Source of the DNA: Dryas octopetala
Taxonomy: Eukaryota; Streptophyta; Magnoliopsida; Rosales; Rosaceae
DNA length: 64,000 nt
Direction: 5' to 3'
NCBI GenBank assembly: GCA_963921425.1
Contig: OY992832.1
Coordinates: forward strand, 26,067,489 to 26,131,488
Below, piece by piece: positions 36,222 through 47,855 of the stretch. The notes below the pieces were generated by a model, which was given only the letters and a program-made list of their open reading frames with translations, was not told the DNA's origin and made no database searches. Positions within the stretch are counted from its first letter, which is position 1; every line of letters begins with the position of its first letter. Position numbers and translations under genes: made by a program.

Positions 36222-38037
36222 TAAAAGATTCTGTGAGGGGGAAAAATCAACATGTTATGATGGGATAACCCCAAAAGATTCCTGTTAAATTTGAAAAGTT
36301 GGAAGACCGAAAGCTTCTCCATTTTACTCAAGAGATTTTAGAGCCCAAGTCAAATCCTCGCTCCACAGGCAAATCCCCTGCACTTCCCAAAATAGATAAT
36401 TGAAAAAAAAAAAAAAAAGACTGAACAAGTAGCAGAAATTTGTATGCATGTGCAAGGAACTTACATCACTTATGAAAGATGAGTAAATATTTAAAGTAAA
36501 GGTACAAGATGATGCATACTTCAGCATTTGCTAAAAGATGAGCAAATATTAGTTAGCTCAGCCCATGCTGAACACTAAAGCAATGATACCTATGTGTGTA
36601 TTTGCAGGTGCCATATATGCATGTGCAAATGGGTGTCCAATCCAAAATCTAAGCCCTTCATTAAGCTTTAAGCCATCTATCAAGCTACCAAGAACCACGT
36701 GGACTTGACTCTGGACTCCACAAGAGGTGGTGTGGATTTGATTGGTTCTGACCCCTATACTCAGTAACACTAACAACAATATTTTAAGTCTAGCTAGTGT
36801 ATGACATGGGCGTGTGGTGAATGCTAATGCAGATATTCTCATCCCATCTGACAACAGTAATTTTGTGTTGTTCAATTTCATTAATAATGCAGAAACAAAC
36901 CATTTCCATTATAAAGAAAGCCAAACGCCATATATAGGAATTCATATGCAAATCTACATATCATAGATAATACATATATAAAAAAATAAAAATAAAAAAG
37001 TTAAAGCACACAAATGATAAACCATTCACATGCAAAGGGAGTAGCTAAATTAGAATGCTAAATTAAGCAACTAAGTATGACCAAGCAATAAGGAAATTAG
37101 AATGCTAAATTAAGTCCACATGTATCCTCTAATAAAACTAAGTATGACCAACTTATCAAGAAGCTACACGAATTAAGAAGAGATTCAGCAGCAGAAAAAT
37201 TAAAGAGCAAAAGGCATACTGAATCAAACATTCAACAAGACATTGTAGGCCTGCTGAAAGGCTTTGAATTAACATTCATGTTCAAAAATATGCAAGAAAG
37301 AGAACATATCAGAAACAGAGATAGACTCTCATTTCCAAAAGTTCCAACTAGTAATTAAGTATACTGTATACCCAATAGCTAGAAAAACTTACAATATAAT
37401 TCTTCTTGTTCTTGTGCAGAGTTCTAGCTAATAACCCAAACTAGCTTATGCCTTGTCCATCATATAACCTTGTAAATAAAGGCAAAAATACATGAATTGA
37501 CATAGAAATAGACATACATGAAACTAAGAACACTCAAGATTACTATCCTACATTTATCTTAAATATTCTACACAGCTTGGTTTTACCTTCCTTTTTTCAT
37601 AATTTTATAATGCAGCTTCATTTGCACAACATTGACTTAAAAAGACTAGGGGCCGCATGGCATTGTTTTCCAATAGAATACAACAGTGCCAATAGAACTA
37701 CTGAACACATAGAAGCCTAGAAGACTTTTGTTAGACACTCCATCAAGAAACTAGTCTGAGAATAAACACTTTGGACTTATGCCAAACCTATATACATGTC
37801 AGGCCATGAGAAACCAAAACCTCACACACATTATATCCCATTAGAGAGAACAAAATAAACCAAATACAGGGTATATAATTGTACCTTAGCAATGCCTCAA
37901 GAACATCAACCCTCAAGATTATTTGATTTTCCTTGTTGTAAACACTATTAATCTTAAGCAAACAGGGAAAGACAGCTTGGGATAAAATCCATTTTCAATG
38001 GATCACAAAATAAATAATTAAATCACTAAATAACTTA
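36222..38037. other. CACTA interior, intron-like, no gene recognised
   Basis: AT-rich with an A run near 36403-36418. A segment near 36735-36760 is the inverse of about 35685-35715 (GGTCAGAACCAATCAAAT), a small inverted repeat of about 35 bases. No conserved protein could be read on either strand. Confidence 0.4.
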
Positions 38038-38660
38038 CACGTAACCGGAATTGATAATCTTGAGGATATACTATCAGAGTAACGGAATTCTTAAAATTGA
38101 ACTTCACAACTGGAAATGCATTATCAACATTGCAAGAAAAAACCACAAGAAAAGTAAGGTATTTTTCTACGAGTCTCACTGCTCTTCATATAAGTAAAGC
38201 AAAACTTCTATTGTTTAGACCTTAAATTAGCGATTTGGAAGAAAAAGTAAGTAACCAATGCATATAACAAAAACTAACAATATAATCAATAAAATAGAAT
38301 GAAAAAGTATTAGCTAATGATTTACTTTTTGGAATACTCAAAACATGTAAACTACTCCTCGACAGTAAGCGATTTCAGGTTAGGCTGCCGGGCTAATATA
38401 TCTTATTTATCAAATATACCAGTGTAAGTTTTTTTGAGAAAAAAAAAAAACAAGAAATACCAATGTAAGAATTTAGACGACAAAATCCAAATGAATGTGA
38501 ACTAACAGAGCATTATCTACCTTTTTCGTAAATGAATCATAAATGTCCAGGTTAAGATACGCCAAGATTGTGCCATTGTCAATTACTGCCCCTTTTCCAT
38601 CTCCAAAGCCAATAATACCTGTGGGAAGTTCTATAACTTCATCACCCTCCTCAAATTCTC
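38038..38660 (-). pseudogene. Captured aspartic-protease (family A1) exons
   Basis: The upstream minus-strand exon (about 38660-38521) encodes GDGKGAVIDNGTILAYLNL, which corresponds to the second active-site region (usually IIDSGTTLAYLP) of plant pepsin-like proteases. It ends at a donor (AAAAAG then GTAGAT). The next exon (about 38125-38038) encodes AFPVVKFNFKNS and VTLIVYPQDYQFR, the next conserved block in these proteins, with a donor GTAAGT. The catalytic Asp is kept, but DSGTT has become DNGTI. The N-terminal lobe with the first active site and the C-terminus are absent, so this is a gene fragment. Confidence 0.85.
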
Positions 38661-39434
38661 ATCTCCATGAATAATACAGACACCACCCACAAAATCAGTG
38701 GAACCAAAATCCACAGGAAACTACTCTAAGCCACATACCCATCCCAAAAACCCAGCCACAGACCCATCCCAAAACCAAGCCACAACCCCGTTTTCATACC
38801 CAAAATTGATGTGGGAAATTCATGGAACTGATAAATATTAAAACCTTCAAATTGAAGAAAAACCGAAGGAAGTAATTTCCCTAACCTCAATCGTGCCCCA
38901 TGATCTCGGAAATTTAAGGAATATATACCCTAACTTTAAGAAATCCCTTTAAATTGAAGAAATTTAGAAACCTAAACTAACAGAATTAGAAGACAGAGAA
39001 TGGAAACCCACATACTTTTCGAACCTCCAATCGACGCCGCAACCCAAAGTCGGAGAAGGGGTGATGCTTCACGAGCGACCAAGGCAATGGCCGCCACTGG
39101 CGACTGGGTAGATCGAGCGAGCAGATTAGGGAGGCGTACGCGGGGGCGTGTCTGAGCTTTGAGAGACTCAGAGTGAGATCGAGTCTGAAACGATGGATCG
39201 CTGGAAATGGGTTTGACACATTTAGGGTTCGAATCGGGTCCTTGGCTGGGTGTTGGAGGAGACGGAGACCAGAGGGAGAAGGGGCAGGAGGAGGAGGCGA
39301 CGGCGAGAGAGAGAGAGAGACAGAGAAGTGAGCCGAGAGATAGACCTAGGTTTTTAATTTTTAGTATATCTGTATATGTCTAACTGTTGGGACTTGGGAG
39401 TAGGACAAAAAAATTTAAGTCAAAAGAGGAGGAA
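38661..39434. other. Possible captured 5' leader exon, minus strand
   Basis: An open frame on the minus strand (39219-38986) starts in a CT-rich leader-like context and contains a donor-like AAAAGTATGTGGG. The protein (MSNPFPAIHRFRLDLTLSLS...) is not recognisable. It may be the 5' untranslated exon of one of the captured genes. To its right there is only GA-rich sequence up to the start of the duplicated segment. Confidence 0.35.
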
Positions 39435-41105
39435 GAGGAGAGATCGGGGAGGGAGAAGAAGGAGAGATAAGAGATGCGATGTATTGGGAGAGGAGATTGA
39501 AATGAGCTAGAGGGAAGAAGAGAAGTCACGGGAAGAAAAGGAAGGAAAGAAAAAAAAAAAAGGAAAAAAAATTAGGAATTTAATAAAATTGGAGTTTGGG
39601 GTCTTTGGGCAATTGGAAAGAAAAAAAAAAGTTTAGGATATAGTTTGACTTTTTTGGAGTTTCGTTTAGTTGTTTTTAAATCTTAAACTCTAATATATTT
39701 TTATATAAAAAATACTCTAAAGGGCCTAAACCCTAATATCTTATACCATATTCTAAAAAATGACCTAATTTTATTTAACAGTATTTGTCTCCGGCGCGCA
39801 TTATATTTATCTTATATAACATGAAATCTACTATATAATTAGGTTTCTTCAATATTTTTTATCAATGTAATAGATTATGTTAAATAAACATACGGTAAAG
39901 TTTCATTCAAAATTTCCGTATTTTGATAGCAATTTTCGTCGTTTCTGTCTAATTTTTATCGAAATTTCTGCGAAATCCGAAATTTTACTCCTTGCTTAAA
40001 ACTATTCAACAGTAACATATAAAAAATTAGGGTGAATTTAATAATTGTGCTTTAGTGTTTTATGTTGTTTTATTCATTTTTTAACATGTCTATGTAACCC
40101 AAAAACATAGGGCACACATTAATTCTCTATTGAATTAGCACTTTCCTAACCCTAGCCGCCATCCCAAAAGAAAAACTCTCTCCTCTCCTTAACCTCTCCA
40201 TGGGGGAGGGGCGGCCCTTGTGTTCTCACAGACTGCTCCTCCCCTCGTCCCTCCCTCTTTTGTTTTTCTTTTCCTTTTTCTGTGTTTTTATTTTTGTCCT
40301 TTGGGATACTCTCATCCCAATAAGTGAGAGTGTTTTCATCTCTCCTTGTGAGAGTTTTTCCACCTCTCTTCGTGAGAGTTTTTCAAATTTTGTTTGTTTT
40401 GGTTTGTTTTGTGTTTTGATGCTTTCAGGTTTTCTCTGGCGCTCATCACAAGGTGTTAGGGAGTCACTATTTTCGCCGGTACCGGTCATATTTCCACCGG
40501 TTACTATTGCCACATCCGCCACTTTGCGCTATTGTCAGCCTCGACTTAGAGATGTTGGTAGGATCGTGAACCCAAACGCGACTAGTTCGCTAATTCCTAC
40601 GGTGCCTCTCTGGCTCCGTTTGATGGCTATAGTATCTGCTCGATGCCGATGTTATGAGATCTTCGAATTTCTGTGGGCTTTTCTGCTCCACTTTTGTGGG
40701 TTTTTGTTTTCTTGTAAGCCTTTAGGCTCATATTTTGTATTCTCTCTGCCTTTTTGGCTGTTTTAATACAATGATTTGCCTTATTCTCAAAAAAAAATGT
40801 AACCCAAAAACATAAAACATTTGTATATATATCATTTTTATATGTTTTTTTAATATTGTGGATAAACATGTGCCAATCGCCCGGCTCATTAATCGAAATT
40901 TTTTCTCAGGAAAGAGAAAGAAAAATTATCACATAGGAGGCCATAATAACCCTGTTGTTTTGTCCAAGCAAGTTTAAACTTAACCCCCACTCCTCAGTCT
41001 CTGAGTCTCTCACCCGCAGCTATTTGAAGAAATCAATAGTAGCCATCGTCTCTCCATATCATCAAAATTCATCAAAACTCACATATTCACACAACAACGC
41101 TTGAG
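39435..41105 (+). other. Upstream flank of ROMO1 copy 1
   Basis: Matches 47856-48892 except for the retroposon at 40110-40797 and a deletion of about 35 bases near 40895 relative to copy 2. The last 200 bases before the start codon (from about 40925) are nearly identical in both copies and probably hold the promoter and leader. There is no obvious TATA box. Confidence 0.6.
40110..40797 (+). mobile_element. Non-LTR retroposon (LINE-derived), 688 bp, with 17-bp target duplication
   Basis: The 17-base TGTAACCCAAAAACATA lies at 40093-40109 and again at 40798-40814. The insert ends in an A tail after CTTATTCTC. The duplicate locus (48546-48562) has a single copy of the 17-mer and no insert, so this is a clean filled/empty pair. 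The 3' part, with TTTTGGCTGTTTTAATACAA before the tail, resembles plant L1-type LINE 3' ends. The 5' part is CT-rich, like a LINE leader. A 188-aa open frame (from 40200) matches nothing I know. It lies about 310 bases upstream of ROMO1 copy 1. Confidence 0.88.
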
Positions 41106-44100
41106 ATGGCTAAGGATGGCTGCTTGGCACGCGTGGGCGCCGGCGTTGCAATCGGGGGCGCTGGCGGGGGCGCTGTCGGTATTTCCCTAAACCCTTCCCA
41201 AATTTTCTTGAGAACCCATTAGTATTTCACTCTTTCTTCGTCAGCGTTGTTATCAATTTTTTTTTTTTCCTTATACTGGGTTTGTGGAGTTATACTTGAA
41301 AGCTTTTTCACTGGGGTATTTGAGATTTAGTTCAAAGAACATTTTTGGAACTTGTAAATGTTTGTTGTTCGGTTGGTTTTGATGGGTATGTGGAAATTGA
41401 GGTATTCACGTTTTTGTTGTAAATTGGGCTTCTTGCAGTCACTTTTTTTGGGGATTTTCAGTATATAAGTTAACTGGTACTCTTGAATAAAGATCCCCTA
41501 ACAAGACAGGTTTTGCAAGAGGGGCTGATATAAATATATTTAGAAAATTTTACCCTGGAGATGCTCCTAAAATAAAATTGTAAGGATAATAATAATAGAA
41601 AAGCATCAGATTTTGCATTTATTATTATTAGAAAAAAGTATGCTCATATTAGAAGTAGTTAATTATATCAGAAAGAAAATGACAAGATTGAAAATTTTCA
41701 TGATAATCAAGAGTGTTATGCATAAATACATTTCATTTGGGTTTGAAACAGTTACCAATCCACAAAACTTCATTGTTTGCGTAAAGAATAAAGTCATTAT
41801 ATATTCCACCTTCATCTGCTTAATTTTATAATATGTGATTTACTAATAATATTGGTGAGTAGCATCGAATGTGTTGGGGGGAGGAGGTGCGGGGCCAGTG
41901 CTTTCAATATTATGGTGGTCAGGAAAAAACTTTTCAAATGCATTTTTTATACATTTGAAATTAAGAGAGTTAATAAGGTTTGGCTTTGAACTTATACCAT
42001 CATATATGTTCTAATTTTGTTCTCATCTCGGAGTGCTATTCTGGATTCTGGAATGGGTGCTCACAAATTACCGTAGCTCAATCTTACTTGTCATATTGTG
42101 CTCTCGTCCTAATGTGCATGTAGATCGTAGGCTCTCATTGAAGCACTATGTTGTAATTTTTTATGCTGAATTTGATTCTTTGATTGAGAAGATAGTATTT
42201 TCCGTACACATTATTGTCCTTCAACAAGAAATCTTTAAAAAATTTCTACTTCCCTATTTATAATTTAGGTTTCAGGGTATCTTTATGTCTTATCATCCTT
42301 TTGGAAAGTGCGTTTAATATATGCAGTAAAATAATCATGGTAAACCTGAAGGTGCTATTAACAAACGTTAGCTGGCCTGTAACTATTAAAAGTTGACGTA
42401 TCTTTCTTTTCAGTTTTCACAATATGAATCCTGCACTTGTTGCCAAAAGAAAATTCCTTTCTCATTTTCTCCTAGTATCCACCAAGACTAGTTGATTTTC
42501 TGTGTCTAAGAGTTCTTCTTTCATAGTATGGGTTATCAAGTTGAGCTGGGAGATATCTTGACCATCTCGCAATATTTACAGAGCTAACCCTGCCATTAGG
42601 TTTGAATGTTCAGATTCTCCATAATTTTTTATGAAGGGTCACCATTTTTATTTTTATTTTTTCCATATAAAATGGTCACTAAATTGAGCGAGAAGACAGC
42701 CTAACCACGTCTTTTAACTTTTCAGTTCCCCCTTGGTAACAAGTTTGTTGTATATCCTGTGCTTTGTCCAATTAATATGTGATATTGACATGTCATGTAA
42801 TGACATTTTTTTCAAGTGAAACCTAGAACCAGTTAGATGTCAAAACTGAAAGAAAATCTAAAATATATGTTTCTTCTACTGGATGATGCACAACAAACAG
42901 AATGTCGCTTAATCTTAAAGCAAGTGCCTTTTATTAATTCTGATGGTTCATCACTACCTTATTCAGCATATTTTTTGTGGGACCATTTTATCATAAGAGT
43001 TTCTTGATTATTAACACTAGAAGATCATATTTCTAGAATTATTTTTCCTCCAGTAAAATTGCTAGAGCATTTTCAGTCATGATTTCATGAAATGAAGGAC
43101 AGAAATTACTTGAGATAAATTAATCAGCTAGCTTGAGAAAAATGGGTTCACTTATGTTTGCATTTTTTTGTTTAACTATATTCCCAATGATTTGAAAGTC
43201 TAACCCAGGTCATTTGCATTATTTGATATAACCAATATTTTTTATGGCCAGGTGCGGTGTATGGGACATATGAGGCTATAAGGTATAAGGTACATTCTCA
43301 GATCTTAGGCTGAACTTCTACTCATGAGTTTGTAGTCATTTTTATGTCATTTCTTTGAATACAAATTTCATACTATTTGTGCACCGTTTTGCATATAATT
43401 TTTTCATTAACAGGATTTTTCTGTTACCATGATTAATTTCTAAAACTGACTGAGAATATGGAAACATCCATGTAAAGAGTATGTGTTAATTGTGTTTTGG
43501 TAATTAAGTGAAGATATATTGAAGACACTGAGGAGCACAGCCCATGTACACATGGAGTATACAGAGGGAAGAAAAGGAAGATAAAGGAGAAAATCAAAAA
43601 GAGAAAGAAAAAACATGAAAGGAGTCTGTGAGGCCAGAGAAATAAATTATAACCATTTCAAAACTACTCTTTAATCTTCATCCGAAAATGCTCTACTCCT
43701 TCAAAAGCTCTGTGGTTTTTCTCAAGCCACAAACACCAAAAGCAACACAATGGAGTGGCCTTCCGGACCAAAAATTTCCCTCACAGATTGCCCATTAACA
43801 ATCCCACCGAGTCTGTCATCAACCAACAACCCCAAACAAAGAAAACATTATACCCACAACTCCCTAAAAATAGGACAATGCAAGGTTCATCCAAGAAAAT
43901 CTTTACCATATCATGATCAGAGTGTCATAATAGTGGCATAAGAACTGCCAAATTAAAATAAATATGATAACTTCTAATGCCACATTTGCGACCATTCGAT
44001 TATAATTAGATGGTCAGGATTTGCTAAAGGGGTCTCTATATTTAGAAAAGAAATGAAGATCTTGATCCCATCATTTGTTTATAAAGATATAATAAGACTT

Positions 44101-45328
44101 TCAATCATTGTGATTGTTGCATTTGGGGTGAGATAGAGCTAAGATGAAGACTTATGTACTTTTTCTTAAGGTCTTGGAATTATTTTATTTTTAAAACTCA
44201 AACACATTAGATTCCTTCACTGATCAAAGTAAATATCTTAAATAATCCATTTAGCATAGCTACAACAAGAAGACCTTTTACGAAGAATGTCTGTTGGAAG
44301 AAACAAAACTTTTGTGCTTCGCCAATATTCACATTTTTTTTTTCTTGGGGGAAGCATCAAAGTTTTTTAACAGTACAGAGAAATAACCCCAAAGATCAAA
44401 AGTGCTTTCTGCTTCTGAAAAGGATTAATGGTTCTCCGAAAGTTGTGCCAAAATGACCCTCCAGATTCTTTATATTGGAGTTATAGTTGGTCAAAATTAA
44501 TTAATCCCTGCAGTATTTTTAAATGTATTCACAAGGTATGGAAATTTCATAGTTTTGATTCTTCAAAAAATAATTTTTAATTAGTATAAAAACATTAACC
44601 CCAAGGAGTAGCTCAATTGGTAAGGGGTTATGCCTCTGAAAGCAAACATACTCAGTTTGACCCTCTCGAATTCCTTGGGGACAGCTCCACTGCTGTTGCA
44701 GCAGCATTAGCTTGGTTAGAAAACCTATATCCTAGGCCTCATTAACAGATTTGGCCAACAGATTTAATAGAGATATTTCTTTTTGCTAACCAGCTATTAC
44801 TACTGCATCCACTGTAGTTATGGTTCTCATAACTATTGGGCTTACCTAGCGCATGTCAAGATCTAGAATATGGGGTTTATCTAGTGCTAATATGCATGAA
44901 CATATAGGGTGATACATTCTTTTATCAATAAGGTAATTGCAAAGAATTATGGATGAATAACTTTGGGGTCACCCCAATTACTACCTCAATTCCCCTCTCC
45001 AGTTTTCGTTCTATTGTATTACACATAAAAGCAGGCTATTATATAATATTTTCCTTCTAAGAGTCTGTCGTGCTTGCATTTTATTTTGTACTATATATTC
45101 TTTCCAAATGAAAACTTCTGCATATATCTCTTCTGGCTGATGCAGGTGCCAGGGCTTCAAAAGATCAGGTTCATTGGACAAACAACAGTTGGCAGTGCAG
45201 CTATTTTTGGTCTTTTCTTGGGTGCCGAGAGTTTGATACATTGTGCCGGGAGGATATCTGGGCCGGTCCCGCCGCCAGCCACGGTCGAACGCGCCGCCAC
45301 GAGCCGGTGGCAGGCGCGGCGAAAGTGA
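41106..45328 (+). CDS. ROMO1: ROMO1/MGR2-family protein, copy 1: chimeric and probably decaying
   Basis: Three exons, as in copy 2: 41106-41178, 43252-43289 and 45146-45328, with GT..AG introns. The predicted product is 97 residues instead of 74. Residues 1-70 follow the family, but V20 is G, Y46 is F and G65 (in the second membrane segment) is E. After LIHC the normal ending GKSY is replaced by 27 residues (AGRISGPVPPPATVERAATS...) read from the GC-rich part of an LTR-like unit, because the tandem-duplication breakpoint fell inside exon 3. The normal 3' untranslated region is therefore also lost, and a retroposon sits about 310 bases upstream. The reading frame is open and the splice sites are intact, so a transcript is possible. 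A functional product is doubtful. Confidence 0.75.
44599..44680 (+). pseudogene. tRNA-like sequence in ROMO1 copy 1 intron 2
   Basis: 82 bases with perfectly pairing ends (CCCCAAGGA..TCCTTGGGG, the second with one extra T) and a good A box (TAGCTCAATTGG). The B-box region (AGTTTGACCCT) is weak and a normal anticodon arm cannot be drawn. Best read as a tRNA pseudogene or a tRNA-derived SINE head, not a working tRNA. A duplicate lies at 52392-52473. Confidence 0.5.
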
Positions 45329-45724
45329 GAGAGAGACAAAGAGAAAGAGAGAGAGAGAGAGAGAAAAGGAACAGGGAGAGAGGAGAGAGTGAGATAAAAA
45401 AATCTGGTTTTTGGGTTTTAAAACCCCTTTTGTAAAAATTACAAGTTTGCTCTTCACTTCAAATGCCCGTAACTTTTAAACCATAACTCTGAATTACGCG
45501 TGCTTCGTGTCTACGAACTCGTGGACTCGAGACCTATCCGACATGCCCAAAGTCAAAGACAAAAACCTATTAATTTTAAAGTCAACTTTTTGTCATGCCC
45601 AATTTAAAACAAAATTTAAAAATTAAATTTAAAGCCTCTTTAATTTCAAAATAAATTTCCAAAGTAATCAAAATAAATTCTCAAAATATTTAAAATAAAT
45701 CTTTGAAAAATACGGAGTCTCACA
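45250..45724. mobile_element. Right part of the short family B LTR-like unit (duplicated)
   Basis: Duplicate of 31534-32012, ending GGAGTCTCACA and followed by the target duplication GGGGA (45725-45729). Its first 79 bases now serve as the 3' end of the ROMO1 copy 1 coding frame. It contains a GA tract (about 45340-45365) and the core block (about 45468-45560). Confidence 0.9.
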
Positions 45725-45731
45725 GGGGAAT

Positions 45732-47502
45732 TGTCAACCTGACAAATTATGTTTTCCTATATGTATATACTTCTATATAGTATACTTGTGTTTGCTAAGG
45801 GGGTAAGGGACGTGTTAATAATAGGTTTAAAAAGAAACAACGAAAAGGAGCAGTATGTAATTAACTTGGTTTGCTTGCTAGGGCCGAAACTTATTCACTC
45901 TTATCTAAGTGTTTTGATAATGGAAGTTAAGGGAAATAAAAGAGGGAATTGGCTAGACACTTTTCCACGGGACTTAGAGCCGATATTGTGTTGTTGTTCT
46001 ATCCTAGAACTTGAAGCATGAACCTTTTTCTCTCTACTTAACTTTTGAAAGAAAAGTGCTTGTTATTCTTATTGAACTCTCTCATGTCTTTCGGTTGGAA
46101 TAATCTTTAATTGTGAGTTTAATGAGAATAAGAATATGGATGTTAATTCAAGTTGTTATAAGATTATTGCAATTGATTCATGAATTCGGCTTGTGCTTAA
46201 CAACAATATCATTTGAACAAGACCCTATTTTGTGTGCCTCGAATTGGCTGGGGATGGTGTACTTGCTGCCATGATAGTGTTTTTATCATACATATTATGT
46301 CATTCGTTCATACATACTTTTGAAATGTTGAGACTAATGAAGTTGAAGTGTTTGGACCTTTTTGACTTGAAACAGTGGGTTTTGTTTTGTAAACCTTGGG
46401 TTCGAATCCCTAAAACATCGATGTGTGGACTCTAGATAAAGTTACGTTTTGAGAGTATGCCAGGAAGGTGACATGCTGAAAAGAACTTATTTGTGTTGTA
46501 ATAGCAGCCTCTGTGGGCCTTGATGGACGTTTCGCTATCTAAATTCGCCATTGTGGTGGAAGGGAGTAGGATAGTAGACAGGAAAAGCTTGTCTGTACTA
46601 AGGTCCACTATTATTTATACAGGTTTTGATTACACGTGTAACAACCCACATGTACGCTTGCATGACACTATTCACGTTGCATAATCATGCATGGAATTGA
46701 ATTGGGAATGTTGACTAATGAATTAATCTGAAACCGTCTATAAGCTTGGAATTTGGTATAATATCGTGCTATCATTGTTTTATTGATTAGCTGTTTGATT
46801 TGTGCAATATTATGATCTTATCTAATTATTGCAAAAGAATAGAAACTCTAGGAAAGTATTGAAGTGATGCTTGTGCTTGTCTTAAATATTTTCTAAAGGT
46901 GTTTTCTGAAAAACCCTATTTTAGTATTTGTTTGTCTGTGAGTCAGTTTATTCATACGAACTTTATAACTTACCGAGCTTTTCATGTGACCCCGTACACC
47001 ATTCCACGGTGTAAAGGATCACTTTGCAGAGTACTTAAAACTGATCAGAGTAGCACAATGGGAGGGCATGGCAGTGGGCAAGCTGAAAAGAGATTTCTAT
47101 TTTGTACTTACAAATCATTTAATGAGTTTAGCCTTATATTTAACACACTGATTTTATATGATTTATTTTGAGGTTACATTTTCAAATGGTTTATTTTATC
47201 TGATTGAGGTGTCATTTTTCACATTATTTGAATGATTTACTCTTCTTAAATTTGGGTTTGTTATTTAAATAGTAACTAGCTTTAAACCTCTCTCAAGGGC
47301 TCACAAGCCTTAAGTGCATCGCTCTCTGTGTGCACTTGGTTCTACCTAAATTTTTAGTAGGCTATTTCTTTTAGCCTTGTATTGTTTAATTAACATTGAG
47401 ATCGATGGATAGTCGAGTGATGATTATTCGTTCTCATGTTGATTAAATGATACGGCGATGTAGTGGGCTCAAATCCTCTAGACCCAGATTTGGGACGCTA
47501 CA
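45732..47502 (+). mobile_element. Complete LTR, 1.77 kb (duplicate of 32020-33618)
   Basis: Starts TGTCAACCTGACA after the purine-rich GGGGAAT and ends TTGGGACGCTACA, TG..CA overall. The five bases after it (TTTGT) do not match the bases before it, which fits a 3' LTR rather than a solo LTR. Open frames inside are short and unlike any known protein. Confidence 0.65.
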
Positions 47503-47855
47503 TTTGTCTAGGGGCGAATGCTCGGTGGCGGTTTTTTTTTTTTTTTTTTTTTTCTAATAGGCGATTGAAATTGTTGACCTTAAAACCAAGGAATGAAATT
47601 TCGATTTTTGGGGTCATGGAAATTTTATCACCTACTCGTTGATATTTCGTCAATATTTCGCCGAAATTATCGAAATTTCGCTCACTTATTGCACCACTTG
47701 CTCTTCCCCTATCTATTTCTCAGGTACCCTTCATTTTTTCAAGCTCATATTTCTTCAATTTTTGGATTTGGTAATTCTGTTTTGTGGTTTTTGTGCTCAG
47801 ATTACTGGATGGTCTTAAAGGAGATCCAAAGTTTGTGAAAGAGTTTTGGGAGATA
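47503..47855. other. Spacer present only in unit 2, no gene
   Basis: It contains a T run of about 24 bases (47530-47553) and repeated short CGAAATTTCG-like words near 47590-47690. This is the sequence missing from unit 1, where the CACTA-type fragment sits. Confidence 0.6.

Larger units (their letters stand above)
33619..39434 (-). mobile_element. CACTA-type (En/Spm) transposon fragment carrying host gene pieces
   Basis: The left end CACTACAACAAAAATG (33619) is a typical plant CACTA terminus. It is followed by 700 bases of dense GATATC-type subterminal repeats. No matching right terminus (TTTTGTTGTAGTG) is visible before the duplicated sequence resumes at 39435, so the right end is lost. The other duplicate has 510 bases of ordinary sequence (47346-47855) in this place, so the insertion came with, or was followed by, a deletion. 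The interior holds minus-strand exons from two unrelated host genes but no visible CACTA transposase. This is the pattern of a gene-capturing, non-autonomous CACTA. Assigning the whole 5.8 kb to the element is inference. Confidence 0.7.
31534..45245 (+). repeat. Tandem segmental duplication, unit 1 (13.7 kb)
   Basis: 31534-33615 matches 45250-47345 and 39435-45245 matches 47856-53036, both at very high identity by eye. The order A1-B1-A2-B2 is that of a direct tandem duplication. The breakpoints lie inside the short family B unit (GAGGATATCTGGG) and inside ROMO1 exon 3 (CATTGTG), with four filler bases at 45246-45249. Unit 1 has since gained the CACTA-type fragment (33619-39434) and the retroposon (40110-40797). 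Confidence 0.95.

Noticed and set aside
41613-42396. Open frames in ROMO1 intron 1 that are identical in both copies (also 49409-50222)
   Set aside because: Conservation reflects the recent segmental duplication, not selection. No homology, and they lie inside a spliced intron.
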